Shown here one piece after another: positions 53,548 through 63,212 of a stretch of 64,000 nt of DNA. Position numbers and translations under genes: made by a program. How positions within the stretch are numbered: position 1 is the stretch's first letter; every line of letters starts with the position of its first letter. Below the pieces are notes generated by a model. The model was not told the DNA's origin. It was given only the letters and a program-made list of their open reading frames with translations, and made no database searches. Source of the DNA: an uncultured Pseudomonadales bacterium (GTDB taxonomy: Bacteria; Pseudomonadota; Gammaproteobacteria; Pseudomonadales; CANNCY01); contig CANNCY010000001.1 in assembly GCA_947503335.1 (NCBI GenBank), positions 1,010,845 to 1,074,844 of the forward strand. Direction: 5' to 3'.

Positions 53548-54048
53548 CTAATACTGTTGTGATTCTTCGATTGGGTTATCTGTAGCGCGAACCGCTAGTG
53601 TACTTAACACCACTAACAACACGCCTACTGTAAAACTTTGAAGGCCGAACACCGCGTTAGTTGATACAACAAACGCAGCCACACCTAAGGCTAGCGCTCC
53701 ATAAGGAATCGGCTGCTTTTCTTCTGGGCGAGTTCTAACCATTGCCACTGTAGTTGCTGCCAGTACAACACCCACTAAGCCTGAAATGACTAGTGATTGC
53801 CCCCACTGGTCGGCGACTAAATAGAGCACACCCGCGACACCTGCAAGAATTAAAGCAACGTCAGCTGGTAAGTGCTTTCGGCTAACTAACATAGACGTCG
53901 CGGCCACACCGCCTGCTATCAAACCACTCAACCCCGCGTGAGCCCACGCAAAACCAAGCACCACAAAAATCCCTGAGCGCATCAAAACACATAGCGACAT
54001 AGACGCAAATGGGCAGTTAGATTGTTGGGCTTGGCATGATTGCATGGT
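53548..54048 (-). CDS. Small membrane protein, unknown function
   Basis: 166 aa from the ATG at 54048, chosen because GAGG lies just upstream; a start 15 codons earlier would add polar residues and conflict with that site. Cysteine-rich front (SCQAQQSNCPF), then five or six hydrophobic spans. No family recognised. It is the first gene of the operon with the FMN reductase and is divergent from a LysR gene that may regulate it. Confidence 0.7.
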   Translation of the reverse strand, partial: TMQSCQAQQSNCPFASMSLCVLMRSGIFVVLGFAWAHAGLSGLIAGGVAATSMLVSRKHLPADVALILAGVAGVLYLVADQWGQSLVISGLVGVVLAATTVAMVRTRPEEKQPIPYGALALGVAAFVVSTNAVFGLQSFTVGVLLVVLSTLAVRATDNPIEESQQY

Positions 54049-54120
54049 GGTTTCCTCTGTCATTGATGAGCAGTTTAGTTGATCCACTTGCAATTACTAG
54101 ACAGTTAATTTAGCTTTCAC

Positions 54121-54138
54121 TGTTCTATTAATAGAACA
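54121..54138. promoter_or_regulatory. 18-bp perfect palindrome before the LysR gene
   Basis: TGTTCTATTAATAGAACA ends 9 bp before the LysR start codon and lies in the promoter shared with the divergent reductase operon. A likely autoregulatory binding site. Confidence 0.6.
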
Positions 54139-54147
54139 ATTAAAACC

Positions 54148-55035
54148 ATGAACCTGAATGATATGCAGCTGTTTGCTGTGATTGCAGACAAAATGAGCAT
54201 CAGTGCCGCAGCTAGAGAATTAGCCATTCCCAAGTCACGAGTAAGCCGCCGACTATTGATGCTAGAAGAAGAGCTTGGCACCCGGTTAATCGAGCGCAAC
54301 ACACGCAACATGCGCTTAACCGAGACCGGAGCACGACTGTTAGTACACTGCAAGCGCATCGTTGAAGAACAGCGCCATGCCATCGCAACAGTCGCCGAAC
54401 TAAACGACGAACCACAGGGTGTGTTAACAGTAAGCGCAAGTGTCTCGATGGGCCAGCATATTATTGCTCCACGACTCGCAGAATTTATGCGTCTATACCC
54501 TAAGATTGAACTAAAACTGATGCTAGACAATCGTCGCGTTGATCTAATCTCAGAGGGCTACGACGTGGCATTGCGCGTAGGTAGCCTAGATGACTCAACG
54601 CTAATCAGCAGGCGTATTGGTGGCGACCAGATTGGCCTATACGCATCACCCACCTATTTAGCTGATAACCCACCGATCACCTGCTTCGAATCGCTCGCCC
54701 AACATAAACTGGTGATCATGGGCGATATGCAAAACCGCGCTAATTTTAAAATGATCGGTGCACAGGGCGATGAACACTACATCGCCAACAGCCCTGTCGT
54801 AGAGGTGAATGATCTGACCGTAGTGCGCGACCTGGTACTGCAAGGTGCCGGCTACGCACCCATACCTACATTTCTAGTCACCGAAGCGCTAAAAACGGGC
54901 CGCCTGCAACGCATATTGCATGGCTACTCTACCCAAGAATTTGGCTACTACGCCGTATACCCAAGCCGCTTTGGCCTAAGCCGTAAAACCAAGGCCTTTA
55001 TCGACTTCTTTACCGAAGTGATGAAAGAAGAATAA
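54148..55035 (+). CDS. LysR-family transcriptional regulator
   Basis: 295 aa. Winged helix at 5-45 (FAVIADKMSISAAARELAIPKSRVSRRLLMLEEELG), then a CrgA-like effector domain (LSVSASVSMGQHIIAPRLAEF; GYDVALRVGSLDDSTLISRRIG). It is divergent from the membrane-protein/FMN-reductase/ychJ operon, so this is its most probable target, with a redox signal as likely input. Confidence 0.93.
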   Translation: MNLNDMQLFAVIADKMSISAAARELAIPKSRVSRRLLMLEEELGTRLIERNTRNMRLTETGARLLVHCKRIVEEQRHAIATVAELNDEPQGVLTVSASVSMGQHIIAPRLAEFMRLYPKIELKLMLDNRRVDLISEGYDVALRVGSLDDSTLISRRIGGDQIGLYASPTYLADNPPITCFESLAQHKLVIMGDMQNRANFKMIGAQGDEHYIANSPVVEVNDLTVVRDLVLQGAGYAPIPTFLVTEALKTGRLQRILHGYSTQEFGYYAVYPSRFGLSRKTKAFIDFFTEVMKEE

Positions 55036-55128
55036 ATATTTTATTAAATCTGTGTAACATTCTGCCCCTTCGCCCATCTATCACTAGAACGCGGTAAAAG
55101 CCGCGCTAATTAACGAGAGAGATTTGTT

Positions 55129-55518
55129 ATGCACCTAATAAAGAAATTGTTTGTCACACTTGCCCTTACACTGACCGCTACTATGGCTAACGCCTTCGAC
55201 AAAGAGCCCTTTACCGAAGAGCGCTTTAATGAGTTGCAAGCAGCTGGCCACCCGGTATTGGTAGATGTTTACGCCACCTGGTGCCCCACTTGTAAGAAGC
55301 AACAAAAGCGCCTTACCAAGTATTTTGAAATGAACCCTGATAGTGCTATTAAGGTGCTTGTTGTCGATTACGATGGCCAACCTGAATGGGTTAAGCATTT
55401 TAAAGCGCCGCGTCAGTCGACCTTATTGCTTTACAAAAACGGCGAGCAGCAATGGTTCAGCGTAGCCGAAACTCGCGAGAAAAAGATCTTTGCAGCACTG
55501 ACGGCGGCAGAGAAGTAA
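55129..55518 (+). CDS. Periplasmic thioredoxin-like protein
   Basis: 129 aa. Signal peptide 1-22 (ending NAF), then a thioredoxin fold with the redox motif WCPTC (Cys52, Cys55). It lies 1 bp before a CcdA-like gene. The pair should carry reducing power from the cytosol across the membrane to periplasmic disulfides, as DsbD does with fused domains. Confidence 0.9.
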   Translation: MHLIKKLFVTLALTLTATMANAFDKEPFTEERFNELQAAGHPVLVDVYATWCPTCKKQQKRLTKYFEMNPDSAIKVLVVDYDGQPEWVKHFKAPRQSTLLLYKNGEQQWFSVAETREKKIFAALTAAEK

Positions 55519-55519
55519 T

Positions 55520-56212
55520 ATGGAGTTAATCGCAATACCCATTGCCTTCGCCGCAGGCTTATTAAGCCTACTTTCTCCCTGCGTTTTGCCGATGCTGCCC
55601 ACCGTTGCAGCATCGGCGGTGCGCACTGATCGTCGGGGCATCTATGCCCTAGCAGCGGGCTTGGCATTAGCATTCGCCCTAGCCGGCACATTGCTAACAT
55701 TTTTGTTACTTAGCCTAGGCATTTCGACCGAGGTGCTACGTACCTTCTCTGCATTTTTAATGCTAGCGATTGGCTTAGTACTTTTAATCGACAAACTAGG
55801 CGAGTACCTATCATTTTGGCTTAGCCGTATCGCAAGCAAGGCACCTAACTACAACCCTGAAGGTAGCGGCTTAGGTACCCAGTTTGCCGTAGGCGGTTCG
55901 CTTGGTTTGGTTTGGCTACCCTGTGTAGGCCCTACACTAGGCACTGCTATTGCACTGGCCTCAACAGGTCAGTCATTAGGATCAGCCTTTGCAGTAATGT
56001 TGTCGTTTGGTGTGGGTACAGCGCTGCCTTTGATCGGTATCGGTTTGCTAGCTCAGCGCTCGCTACCTGAAACGGCGCGCAATAGCAAAACGGCTAAACG
56101 AGTTATGGGTGTTGCCCTACTTGGATTGTCACTAACGATCTTCACCGGTTTTGACCGTGTGCTAGAGATGTGGGCGATTGAGTACATGCCCGATTGGGTG
56201 AGTAGTTTATAG
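55520..56212 (+). CDS. CcdA/DsbD-type transmembrane electron carrier
   Basis: 230 aa with six spans. The two redox cysteines are Cys21 (LSPCVLPMLP) and Cys135 (LPCVGPTLG), each in the conserved proline context of CcdA. It accepts electrons from cytosolic thioredoxin and passes them to the adjoining periplasmic thioredoxin-like protein. It ends beside the antitoxin gene on the other strand. Confidence 0.92.
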   Translation: MELIAIPIAFAAGLLSLLSPCVLPMLPTVAASAVRTDRRGIYALAAGLALAFALAGTLLTFLLLSLGISTEVLRTFSAFLMLAIGLVLLIDKLGEYLSFWLSRIASKAPNYNPEGSGLGTQFAVGGSLGLVWLPCVGPTLGTAIALASTGQSLGSAFAVMLSFGVGTALPLIGIGLLAQRSLPETARNSKTAKRVMGVALLGLSLTIFTGFDRVLEMWAIEYMPDWVSSL

Positions 56213-56213
56213 A

Positions 56214-56501
56214 TCAGTTAATAACTAATTCTAATCTCTTACCCATCAATGCTGCAGCACTAGCTAACGTCTTTAACGTTACGCTAGTGTTGTTAGGGTC
56301 AAGTAGCCGGTCTACCTGAGAACGACTTGTACCTAAAGCGTTCGCAAACGCGCTTTTAGAGATTTGATTATCACTTAGGTAACGCCCTACTTGCCAAGCG
56401 ATAACATACTTGACTGCCTCTGCCTGACAGGCATCCTGAATATCTTCGCTCTCTAGAAACTCATCTAGCGAACTACCTATATGCGAATTTGATATAGCCA
56501 T
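56214..56501 (-). CDS. XRE-type antitoxin (HigA-like)
   Basis: 95 aa. Helix-turn-helix ISKSAFANALGTSRSQVDRLLDPNNTSVTLKTL (about 47-80) in the arrangement of antitoxins that pair with DUF891/HigB toxins. It lies directly behind the remains of such a toxin gene and overlaps its end. The reading frame is intact although the toxin is not, so it is either a relic or a stand-alone regulator. Confidence 0.85.
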   Translation of the reverse strand: MAISNSHIGSSLDEFLESEDIQDACQAEAVKYVIAWQVGRYLSDNQISKSAFANALGTSRSQVDRLLDPNNTSVTLKTLASAAALMGKRLELVIN

Positions 56502-56663
56502 TACGTAATACCTCTTTTAATCGAGACCTTGCCAGCGATAAATCTTTACTAGGAGTTGCCGCCCAATGACCATGCGACTCGTTGTATCTAATAATTTCAG
56601 CCAGTCTCTTACAGGCTCTGAACCGCATCCAGTTCGGTAGAAATGTACCTTCACTCTCTTCAC
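56473..56663 (-). pseudogene. Internally deleted HigB/DUF891-type toxin
   Basis: From a GTG near 56663 one frame gives the family's N-terminus (VKVHFYRTGCGSEPVRDWLK...). A second frame gives its usual C-terminus (TPSKDLSLARSRLKEVL). The middle part with the catalytic basic residues is missing and the two pieces are out of frame. This is a dead toxin gene in front of an intact antitoxin. Confidence 0.7.
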
Positions 56664-56743
56664 ACAAAGTGTACCATTTTTTGTACATATCGCTATAGTA
56701 AGAAAGTAACAACCACCAGTACCTGTAGGAAAATCTGCAGACA

Positions 56744-56777
56744 TAAAAAAACCTCGGTCGTTAAACCGAGGTTTTTT
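56744..56777 (-). terminator. Terminator of tRNA-Ala
   Basis: ACCTCGGT/ACCGAGGT stem with a minus-strand run of seven Ts, 4 bp after the tRNA 3' end. Confidence 0.85.
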
Positions 56778-56780
56778 GTT

Positions 56781-56856
56781 TGGTGGAGCCTAGCGGGATC
56801 GAACCGCTGACCTCAACACTGCCAGTGTTGCGCTCTCCCAGCTGAGCTAAGGCCCC
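56781..56856 (-). tRNA. tRNA-Ala (GGC)
   Basis: 76 nt with encoded CCA. It starts GGGGCCTTAGCTCAGCTGGG. Anticodon stem CAACA/TGTTG with loop CTGGCAG gives anticodon GGC. Complete cloverleaf. No remnant copies of its 3' end were seen nearby. Confidence 0.96.
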
Positions 56857-56990
56857 AAATGTGCTGCGCATGATATGGGCTCGCCCTGTTAGTGTCAACT
56901 GTTTGTTGTAAATCAAAAGCTTAGGTTGGCATTTTCAACAAATTGCGATTACACTATACAAGCATATAGTGAAATTATAAGACAGGCACC

Positions 56991-58388
56991 ATGACATACG
57001 ATCTACCATCAGCAAAAACGATTGCGATTTTAGAAGAGTCGCTACCGCACTTTACTAACCAATACACCTATCAAGAAAAGGCTGCAAAATCTGAGGCTAA
57101 GGGGTTCAAAAAGCCGGTACAGATATTGGTAGATCACGCCCACGGTGACTATCTTCATGACATCGATGGCAACAAATATATCGATTTTCAAAACGGTTGG
57201 GCGACTAACCCTCTAGGCAACACTCATCCAGAAGTAGTTGATGCCGTAGCTGCAGCGCACAAAAAAATAGGCTTTCACTGGGAGCACGCACATCGTACAC
57301 CGCTTGCCAAAAAGATTGCTGAGATTAGCCCTAAGGGCGAGTTAACACGTGTAAACTTTGAAGTGTCTGGCACTGAAGCGGCAGAGTCGGCCGCTCACCT
57401 AGCACTCGCCTATAAAGGCCGCAGCCACATCATTACGTTCTCTGGTTCATTTCACGGTTGTGCACTAGGCACCAAACTAATCAGTGGTTTCAGTGGCGAT
57501 ACCAAACGTCATCTTGCAGGCATGATGGGCACCTTTATTACTGCGCCCTACCCATTTAGTACAGATATACCTGCCGGCATGACCGAAGACCAATACACCG
57601 ACTACTGCCTATGGTATCTAGAAAACCATATTCCAGGCTCTATAGCCCCTGAAGACGAGATTGCTGCAATCATGGTTGAGCCCGGTCTAGCTGAAGGTGG
57701 TAACTGGATTCCGAACACTAAGTTTATTCAAGGCATCCGTAAGCTGTGCGACGAGAAAGGCTGGCTAATGATCGTCGACGAAGTTCTTACTGGTGTTGGC
57801 CGTACAGGCAAGATGTGGGGTATCGATCATTACGATGTGGTACCCGACATTTTAGTATTCGGCAAAAATTTATCTGGTGGTGTTGAGGCACTTGCTGGTA
57901 TTGCCGCTAAAGATGAAATCCTAGGTAAATGCCCTAACCATGTTAGCGGCTCGACCTTTGCTGGCACACCCGCGGGCTGCGCAGCCGCTATGAAAACCCT
58001 TGAAGTAATCGAACGTGACAATCTAATAGACCACGCTAATCATTTGGGCGAGATCGCCAACGCCAAGATTGCCGAGCTAGAAAAGTACGATGTAGTTAAA
58101 CAGGCTCGCGGCCTTGGCTTGCTGTTAGGTATTCAGTTTACTGACCCAAGCAGCGAGCACGAAAATTATATGATTGCACGAGAAGTGCGCTCACAAATGC
58201 TTAAGATGGGCGTATGGGCGATTTGCGATCATGAAGAAACGATTCGTATGTACCCTGCTCTGAATATGGATGAAGCAACGTTAATCGAAGGCTTAGATAT
58301 CGTAGAAAAAGCCATTTTAAAAGTAATGGAGACCGGCGTAACTGAAGGCGATTATCCGGCCTACCCAACAGGTGTAGCGGGCTTTTAG
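56991..58388 (+). CDS. Class III PLP-dependent aminotransferase
   Basis: 465 aa. PLP-binding SGTEAAESAAHLA near 127, MVDEVLTGVGRTGKMWG-type Asp near 265, and the Schiff-base Lys in LVFGKNLSGGVEALAG near 302. It resembles the glutamate-1-semialdehyde aminomutase/ornithine-type branch. The physiological substrate is uncertain. Single gene, convergent with gltX. Confidence 0.9.
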   Translation: MTYDLPSAKTIAILEESLPHFTNQYTYQEKAAKSEAKGFKKPVQILVDHAHGDYLHDIDGNKYIDFQNGWATNPLGNTHPEVVDAVAAAHKKIGFHWEHAHRTPLAKKIAEISPKGELTRVNFEVSGTEAAESAAHLALAYKGRSHIITFSGSFHGCALGTKLISGFSGDTKRHLAGMMGTFITAPYPFSTDIPAGMTEDQYTDYCLWYLENHIPGSIAPEDEIAAIMVEPGLAEGGNWIPNTKFIQGIRKLCDEKGWLMIVDEVLTGVGRTGKMWGIDHYDVVPDILVFGKNLSGGVEALAGIAAKDEILGKCPNHVSGSTFAGTPAGCAAAMKTLEVIERDNLIDHANHLGEIANAKIAELEKYDVVKQARGLGLLLGIQFTDPSSEHENYMIAREVRSQMLKMGVWAICDHEETIRMYPALNMDEATLIEGLDIVEKAILKVMETGVTEGDYPAYPTGVAGF

Positions 58389-58401
58389 CCCGCCCACCCA
58401 G

Positions 58402-59883
58402 TTACATCTGTGCGAATGCTTTCTCTAACTTCTTCATCTTCTTCTTGCCAAGGCCACCTAAAAGATCAATCGACTCGCGTAAACGCGCGCGCGATAGGTC
58501 GGCACCCAATAGTACAATCGAATCAAATACAGATATTGACGCAGTGGTACCGGCAATTGAAACAAACAACGGCTGTAAAAAGTCTTTGATCTTAAGATCC
58601 ATCTTGTCAGCCAGTGCTTTAAGCACATTAAACAGTTCGTCGCGCTCCCAGTTAGACTTTTGCTCTAGCGTCCATAAAGTAAACTGCATGATCTCGATCT
58701 GTTGCTCAAGCGGTAGCTTATTGGCTTCAAAGTCAGCTTGAGACAGGTCTAGCTTGCCGCTAAACAGATAAGCAAATAATGGAGCCACGTCGGCAAAGGT
58801 ATCAATACGCGACTGCATATGCGGCACTAACTTAGCCAGGGTTTCGCGATTAAACGCCCAGTCTACAAGGCGATCTACCAGCTGCTCGCCATTTAAGTCT
58901 TCGCGAATCCACAAGCCGTTTAACCAGTTTAGTTTTTCGATATCAAAGATCGGGCCACCTAACGACACGCGCTGAATATCAAAGTTGTCTTGCATCGTTT
59001 GCAGGCTGAACTTTTCGCTTTCGTCTGGCATCGACCAACCCATACGGCCAAGATAGTTAATCAAAGCCTCGGGCATATAGCCGCGATCTTTAAAATAAAG
59101 AATTGAAGTTGGGTTTTTACGCTTACTTAGCTTTGACTTGTCAGTGTTACGTAACAACGGCAAGTGACATAGCTGAGGCATATCCCAACCAAAGTACTGG
59201 TAAAGCAACTTATGCTTAGGAGCCGAGTTTAACCACTCTTCACCACGTAATACGTGAGTGATTTTCATTAGATGATCGTCAACTACGTTGGCTAGGTGGT
59301 AAGTAGGCATGCCGTCAGACTTAAGCAAAATCTGTGCATCGACCATGCCCCAGTCAAGATCGATCTCGCCACGTAGCATATCCTCTACTCGGCAAGCGCC
59401 CTCTTCTTCGGGCACCATCATACGAATAACATAAGGCGCGTTCGCAGCTTTACGTTTTTCTACTTCGGCGTCGTCTAGCTTTAGGTCAGACGGTTTAAGT
59501 GCAGCGTGATTACCTGCTTCTTTGCGGGCTTCGCGCAGCGCATCAAGCTCTTCAGAGGTACGATAACAAACAAAGGCATCGCCCTGCTCTACCAACTGCC
59601 AAGCGTATTTAGCGTAGATATCGCCACGCTCACTTTGGCGGTACGGGCCGTATTCGCCACCCACATCTGGGCCTTCGGCCCAATCAAGACCCAACCAACG
59701 CAAGCTATCTAAGATCGCCTGTTCAGACTCAGGCGTTGAGCGGGTTTGGTCAGTATCTTCGATACGCAAGATAAACTCGCCACCGTGCTGACGGGCAAAG
59801 CAAAGGTTAAATAGTGCGATGTAAGCTGTGCCTACATGTGGATCACCCGTTGGTGATGGTGCGATACGCGTACGAATTGTCAT
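58402..59883 (-). CDS. gltX: Glutamyl-tRNA synthetase
   Basis: 493 aa class I synthetase. HIGH-type motif HVGT at 16-19 in [14 protein letters not shown] and KMSKS-type [11 protein letters not shown] near 254. The Rossmann core is followed by the helical anticodon-binding domain. It charges tRNA-Glu, and so produces the substrate of the tRNA gene at the island boundary, though the two loci are not adjacent. Confidence 0.97.
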   Translation of the reverse strand: MTIRTRIAPSPTGDPHVGTAYIALFNLCFARQHGGEFILRIEDTDQTRSTPESEQAILDSLRWLGLDWAEGPDVGGEYGPYRQSERGDIYAKYAWQLVEQGDAFVCYRTSEELDALREARKEAGNHAALKPSDLKLDDAEVEKRKAANAPYVIRMMVPEEEGACRVEDMLRGEIDLDWGMVDAQILLKSDGMPTYHLANVVDDHLMKITHVLRGEEWLNSAPKHKLLYQYFGWDMPQLCHLPLLRNTDKSKLSKRKNPTSILYFKDRGYMPEALINYLGRMGWSMPDESEKFSLQTMQDNFDIQRVSLGGPIFDIEKLNWLNGLWIREDLNGEQLVDRLVDWAFNRETLAKLVPHMQSRIDTFADVAPLFAYLFSGKLDLSQADFEANKLPLEQQIEIMQFTLWTLEQKSNWERDELFNVLKALADKMDLKIKDFLQPLFVSIAGTTASISVFDSIVLLGADLSRARLRESIDLLGGLGKKKMKKLEKAFAQM

Positions 59884-60014
59884 TAAAGACGCCTCAAATA
59901 AGAAAACTAATTAGTGGGTGATTATATGCTAGCTAAGGCTTTGACCCAACGGGCTTAATTGGTATTTCTAGGGGATCATGCGATAATCGAGCGATCAACC
60001 AAAGGAGCATGGTT

Positions 60015-63000
60015 TTGCTGCGCGTAATACCCTCAAATAAATTAGAAAACCTATTTGAAGCACTGCAACACATTGTTGCCGCCCAGCCAACCGGCCCCTT
60101 CGAACGCACTACCATCATCGTACAAAACCAGGGTATTCAACACTGGCTTAACACCCAGCTAGCCCAGCGCCAGGGTATTAGCTTTAATATCGAATTTCCG
60201 ATGCCGGTACGCTTTGTCTGGGGCTGCATCAGACAGCTAGTAGGCACCGAGAACGTCGACGCAGTATCGCCCTTCTCTCGCGAGCCATTAACCTGGTCGA
60301 TTAATCAGTTTTTGGGCACTGATCAAGTTATCAATGATCCTAGTTTTAAGCGAGCCACCGACTATTGGCAAACTGGCGCCTTTCAAGATCTAAAGCGCTT
60401 TCAATTAGCGGGGCAGCTTGCTGATCTATTTGAGCAATACACCATTTACCGTGACGACTGGTTAGAACAGTGGTCTAGGGGCGAGTCGATACCTGACCTT
60501 GCCAATCATCCCGACGCCCAGTGGCAGGCCAAACTTTGGCGTATGCTGTGCGAGCGCCACGGTAAAAACCAGCAGCCCGCGTATTTGCGCGAACTAGCCT
60601 TGCAAAACGCCTCGCCCGAGAGTGAATTACCTGATGTGATTCATGTGTTTGGTGTTAACAGCCTAGCCCCGGCGTGGCTTAACTTTTTAGAACGGTTATC
60701 AGAAAAAACCGGCATGCAGGTGTTTATCTATCATCTAAATCCCTGCGTCGAATACTGGGGTGATCTCAGCCGCAACAAGGCACGCCTAGAAAAGTGGCAA
60801 GAAGACGATTTTAGCAACAACCCGCTACTCGCCAATCTGGGTGGCCAGGGGCAGCAGTTTGTGCGCATGCTTGCCGATGCCGATTACGACACCCTAGACC
60901 TGTTTGATGATGTTCGACCAAGCGATGGCGATACCGACGCACTGTTAAACGAAGTGCAAAGCGATCTGCTTAACCTTGATACGCATCCCTCGCCCGAATT
61001 GGTTAAAGACAATAGCCTAAAAATTGTCAGCGCCGATTCGCCACTGCGCGAAATACAGTTGCTACACGACCAGCTGCTACACCTATTTAATAATGACGCT
61101 AGTTTGAAGCCCCACGACATCGTAGTGATGTGCCCGCAAATCGAAACGTACGCGCCCTTTATCGAAGCGGTATTTGCCCCTAGGGGCGAGTACGATAGTT
61201 CGCGCCTGCCCTGTTCGATTGCAGACCGCTCTGTTCACGAAAGCGAACCGCTTGTAGCGCAGTTTATTCAGTTATTAGATACGCCATCACGCCGCTATAC
61301 CCGCGCCGAAGTGCTAGACATGCTATCGATTAGTGCCTGTCAGCGCCGTTTTGACATTAGTGCAGATGATCTACCAATTATCGAGCGATGGCTTGACGAA
61401 GTTAGTATCTTTTGGGGCTTAGACGAGCCCAACCAACAGCGCATTATTGAAAACGATCAACCCATGCCGCTGTACCATTGGCAGCAAGGTTTAGAACGGC
61501 TAATGCTGGGGTATTTACACGGCGACGAAGAGATCTTAGTGAATGGTCGGGTATGGAGCCCTGCCGTACAACTAGGCGAGTCTGAACTGCTTGGCGCATT
61601 AATCGATGCCATTACCACCCTAGGTAGCGCGCGCTCAATTGTAGGCTACGAACACACACCTAAGGGCTGGGCAACGGCACTTCGTGAGCTGTACCAAAAC
61701 CTATTTTCGCCCAACGACGAAGACAGCGTTGCCGACAACGCTATCGACAATGCCATCGTGGCGTTAGCACTGGTAGAACAGATCGACCCGTCGCCTATTT
61801 CGTTAGACGTTGTAAAAGAATTTTTAACGGGTAAGTTTGTCGAACCTTCGCGTCGCCAGCAGTTTTTAACAGGCCAGGTTACCTTTTGTTCAATGATGCC
61901 GATGCGCTCGGTGCCCTTTAAAGTAGTTGCGCTGCTAGGTATGAACGATGGCGAATTCCCCCGTGCCAAACCACCGGCTCAACTAGATTTGATTGCACAC
62001 AAACCGCGCACTGGTGATCGCTCACGCGCCGGCGATGACCGCTATCTATTTTTAGAGGCAATGATCTCGGCTCGCCAAAACCTGTATATCAGTTACCTAG
62101 GGCGCGACCGCCGAAAAGGTAATGCGTTAGAACCATCACTGGTTGTAGCCGAGCTAGTGAACTATCTACAAAACACCAAACAATGGCCCGAAAAAGGCAG
62201 TATCGACCAAGCGCCCTTGCACCCCTTTGATGAGCGCCACTTTACTGCAGGCTCTCAATGGCAAAGCTTTGCAACGCAATGGATGACCTTTACCGGTCAG
62301 GGCGAGCAAGATAACAAGCCGGTGACAAACTCGCTAAGAGAATTGCCCGACACTATGAGCACCGGCGATATCGTGCGCTGTCTTGAAAGGCCCGCTCAGT
62401 CGTTTGGCCGTTATCAATTTGATTTACGGTTGCCCGATATCGAAGCCGATAGCCTTGAAGAACCCTTTGCGATTGACCCATTGTCGCGCTACCAACTGCG
62501 TAATCAGGCAATCGACAGCATGCTAACCGATGGTGTGGCGTGTAGTTTCGAACTCGACAAAGCCTCGGGCCGTGTACCGCAATCGCCAACAACCGACGAA
62601 CAGTTAAACGATTGGCAAACCTTTGCCGAACAGTTATCGAACGAATTTAAAGACGTGTCGCCCGAACCCATCAAGCTAACTCAGGTCGACTTAAACATTG
62701 CAGGCATTCAGCTAACTGCAGCACTACCGCTAGTTGAAAGGCAGTTGATGTTTTACCGTGCAGGCACCGCTCGCGATAGTCATGTTATTGAATGGGGAAT
62801 TGCGCATCTAGTCGGTACGGTGCTAGGCCTAGTAGACAGCACCTTTGCGTATTCAGACAAATCGCAACAACTGATGCAAACAAGCTTTAACCCCGTTGAT
62901 GTGGGCCAAGCCGAGCAATGGTTAGAGGCCATCGTTACAGCCGCCAAAGACAACCTAACGCAACCCAAGGTAACCATGGCCGCAATTGCTAGTGCCTTTG

Positions 63001-63212
63001 TAAAGGCCAAAGAGCCCTTCGACCAAGCCGCTTTGAATAAACAATGGTTTAGCAGCCGCCACGACTTTACCCGCAAGCCCGACGCTGAACTACCTAACCG
63101 CTGGTACTGGCCTCAAGGCCCTGAGATGACCGATATCAATATCGAACTATTTGAAAACGCCTATCGAGGTATTTTTGAGCTGTCTAAAACGTCAAAGGTG
63201 AGCAACGCATGA
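60015..63212 (+). CDS. recC: Exodeoxyribonuclease V subunit RecC
   Basis: About 1065 aa, normal size for RecC. The TTG at 60015 is preferred because AGGAG lies 7 bp before it and the product then begins MLRVIPSNKLENL as in the family; the ATG at 60009 would leave a spacing of 1 bp. Recognisable sections include QNQGIQHWLNTQLAQRQGI, PMPVRFVW, HVFGVNSLAPAWLNFLERL and LLGMNDGEFPRAKPPAQLDLI. RecC holds the complex together and reads Chi. The stop overlaps the recB start by 4 bp (ATGA). Confidence 0.95.
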   Translation: MLRVIPSNKLENLFEALQHIVAAQPTGPFERTTIIVQNQGIQHWLNTQLAQRQGISFNIEFPMPVRFVWGCIRQLVGTENVDAVSPFSREPLTWSINQFLGTDQVINDPSFKRATDYWQTGAFQDLKRFQLAGQLADLFEQYTIYRDDWLEQWSRGESIPDLANHPDAQWQAKLWRMLCERHGKNQQPAYLRELALQNASPESELPDVIHVFGVNSLAPAWLNFLERLSEKTGMQVFIYHLNPCVEYWGDLSRNKARLEKWQEDDFSNNPLLANLGGQGQQFVRMLADADYDTLDLFDDVRPSDGDTDALLNEVQSDLLNLDTHPSPELVKDNSLKIVSADSPLREIQLLHDQLLHLFNNDASLKPHDIVVMCPQIETYAPFIEAVFAPRGEYDSSRLPCSIADRSVHESEPLVAQFIQLLDTPSRRYTRAEVLDMLSISACQRRFDISADDLPIIERWLDEVSIFWGLDEPNQQRIIENDQPMPLYHWQQGLERLMLGYLHGDEEILVNGRVWSPAVQLGESELLGALIDAITTLGSARSIVGYEHTPKGWATALRELYQNLFSPNDEDSVADNAIDNAIVALALVEQIDPSPISLDVVKEFLTGKFVEPSRRQQFLTGQVTFCSMMPMRSVPFKVVALLGMNDGEFPRAKPPAQLDLIAHKPRTGDRSRAGDDRYLFLEAMISARQNLYISYLGRDRRKGNALEPSLVVAELVNYLQNTKQWPEKGSIDQAPLHPFDERHFTAGSQWQSFATQWMTFTGQGEQDNKPVTNSLRELPDTMSTGDIVRCLERPAQSFGRYQFDLRLPDIEADSLEEPFAIDPLSRYQLRNQAIDSMLTDGVACSFELDKASGRVPQSPTTDEQLNDWQTFAEQLSNEFKDVSPEPIKLTQVDLNIAGIQLTAALPLVERQLMFYRAGTARDSHVIEWGIAHLVGTVLGLVDSTFAYSDKSQQLMQTSFNPVDVGQAEQWLEAIVTAAKDNLTQPKVTMAAIASAFVKAKEPFDQAALNKQWFSSRHDFTRKPDAELPNRWYWPQGPEMTDINIELFENAYRGIFELSKTSKVSNA

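Noticed and set aside
56517-56744. 75-aa protein upstream of the antitoxin as a functional toxin
   Set aside because: It has only the N-terminal part of the DUF891 family and ends in unrelated residues after the deletion.
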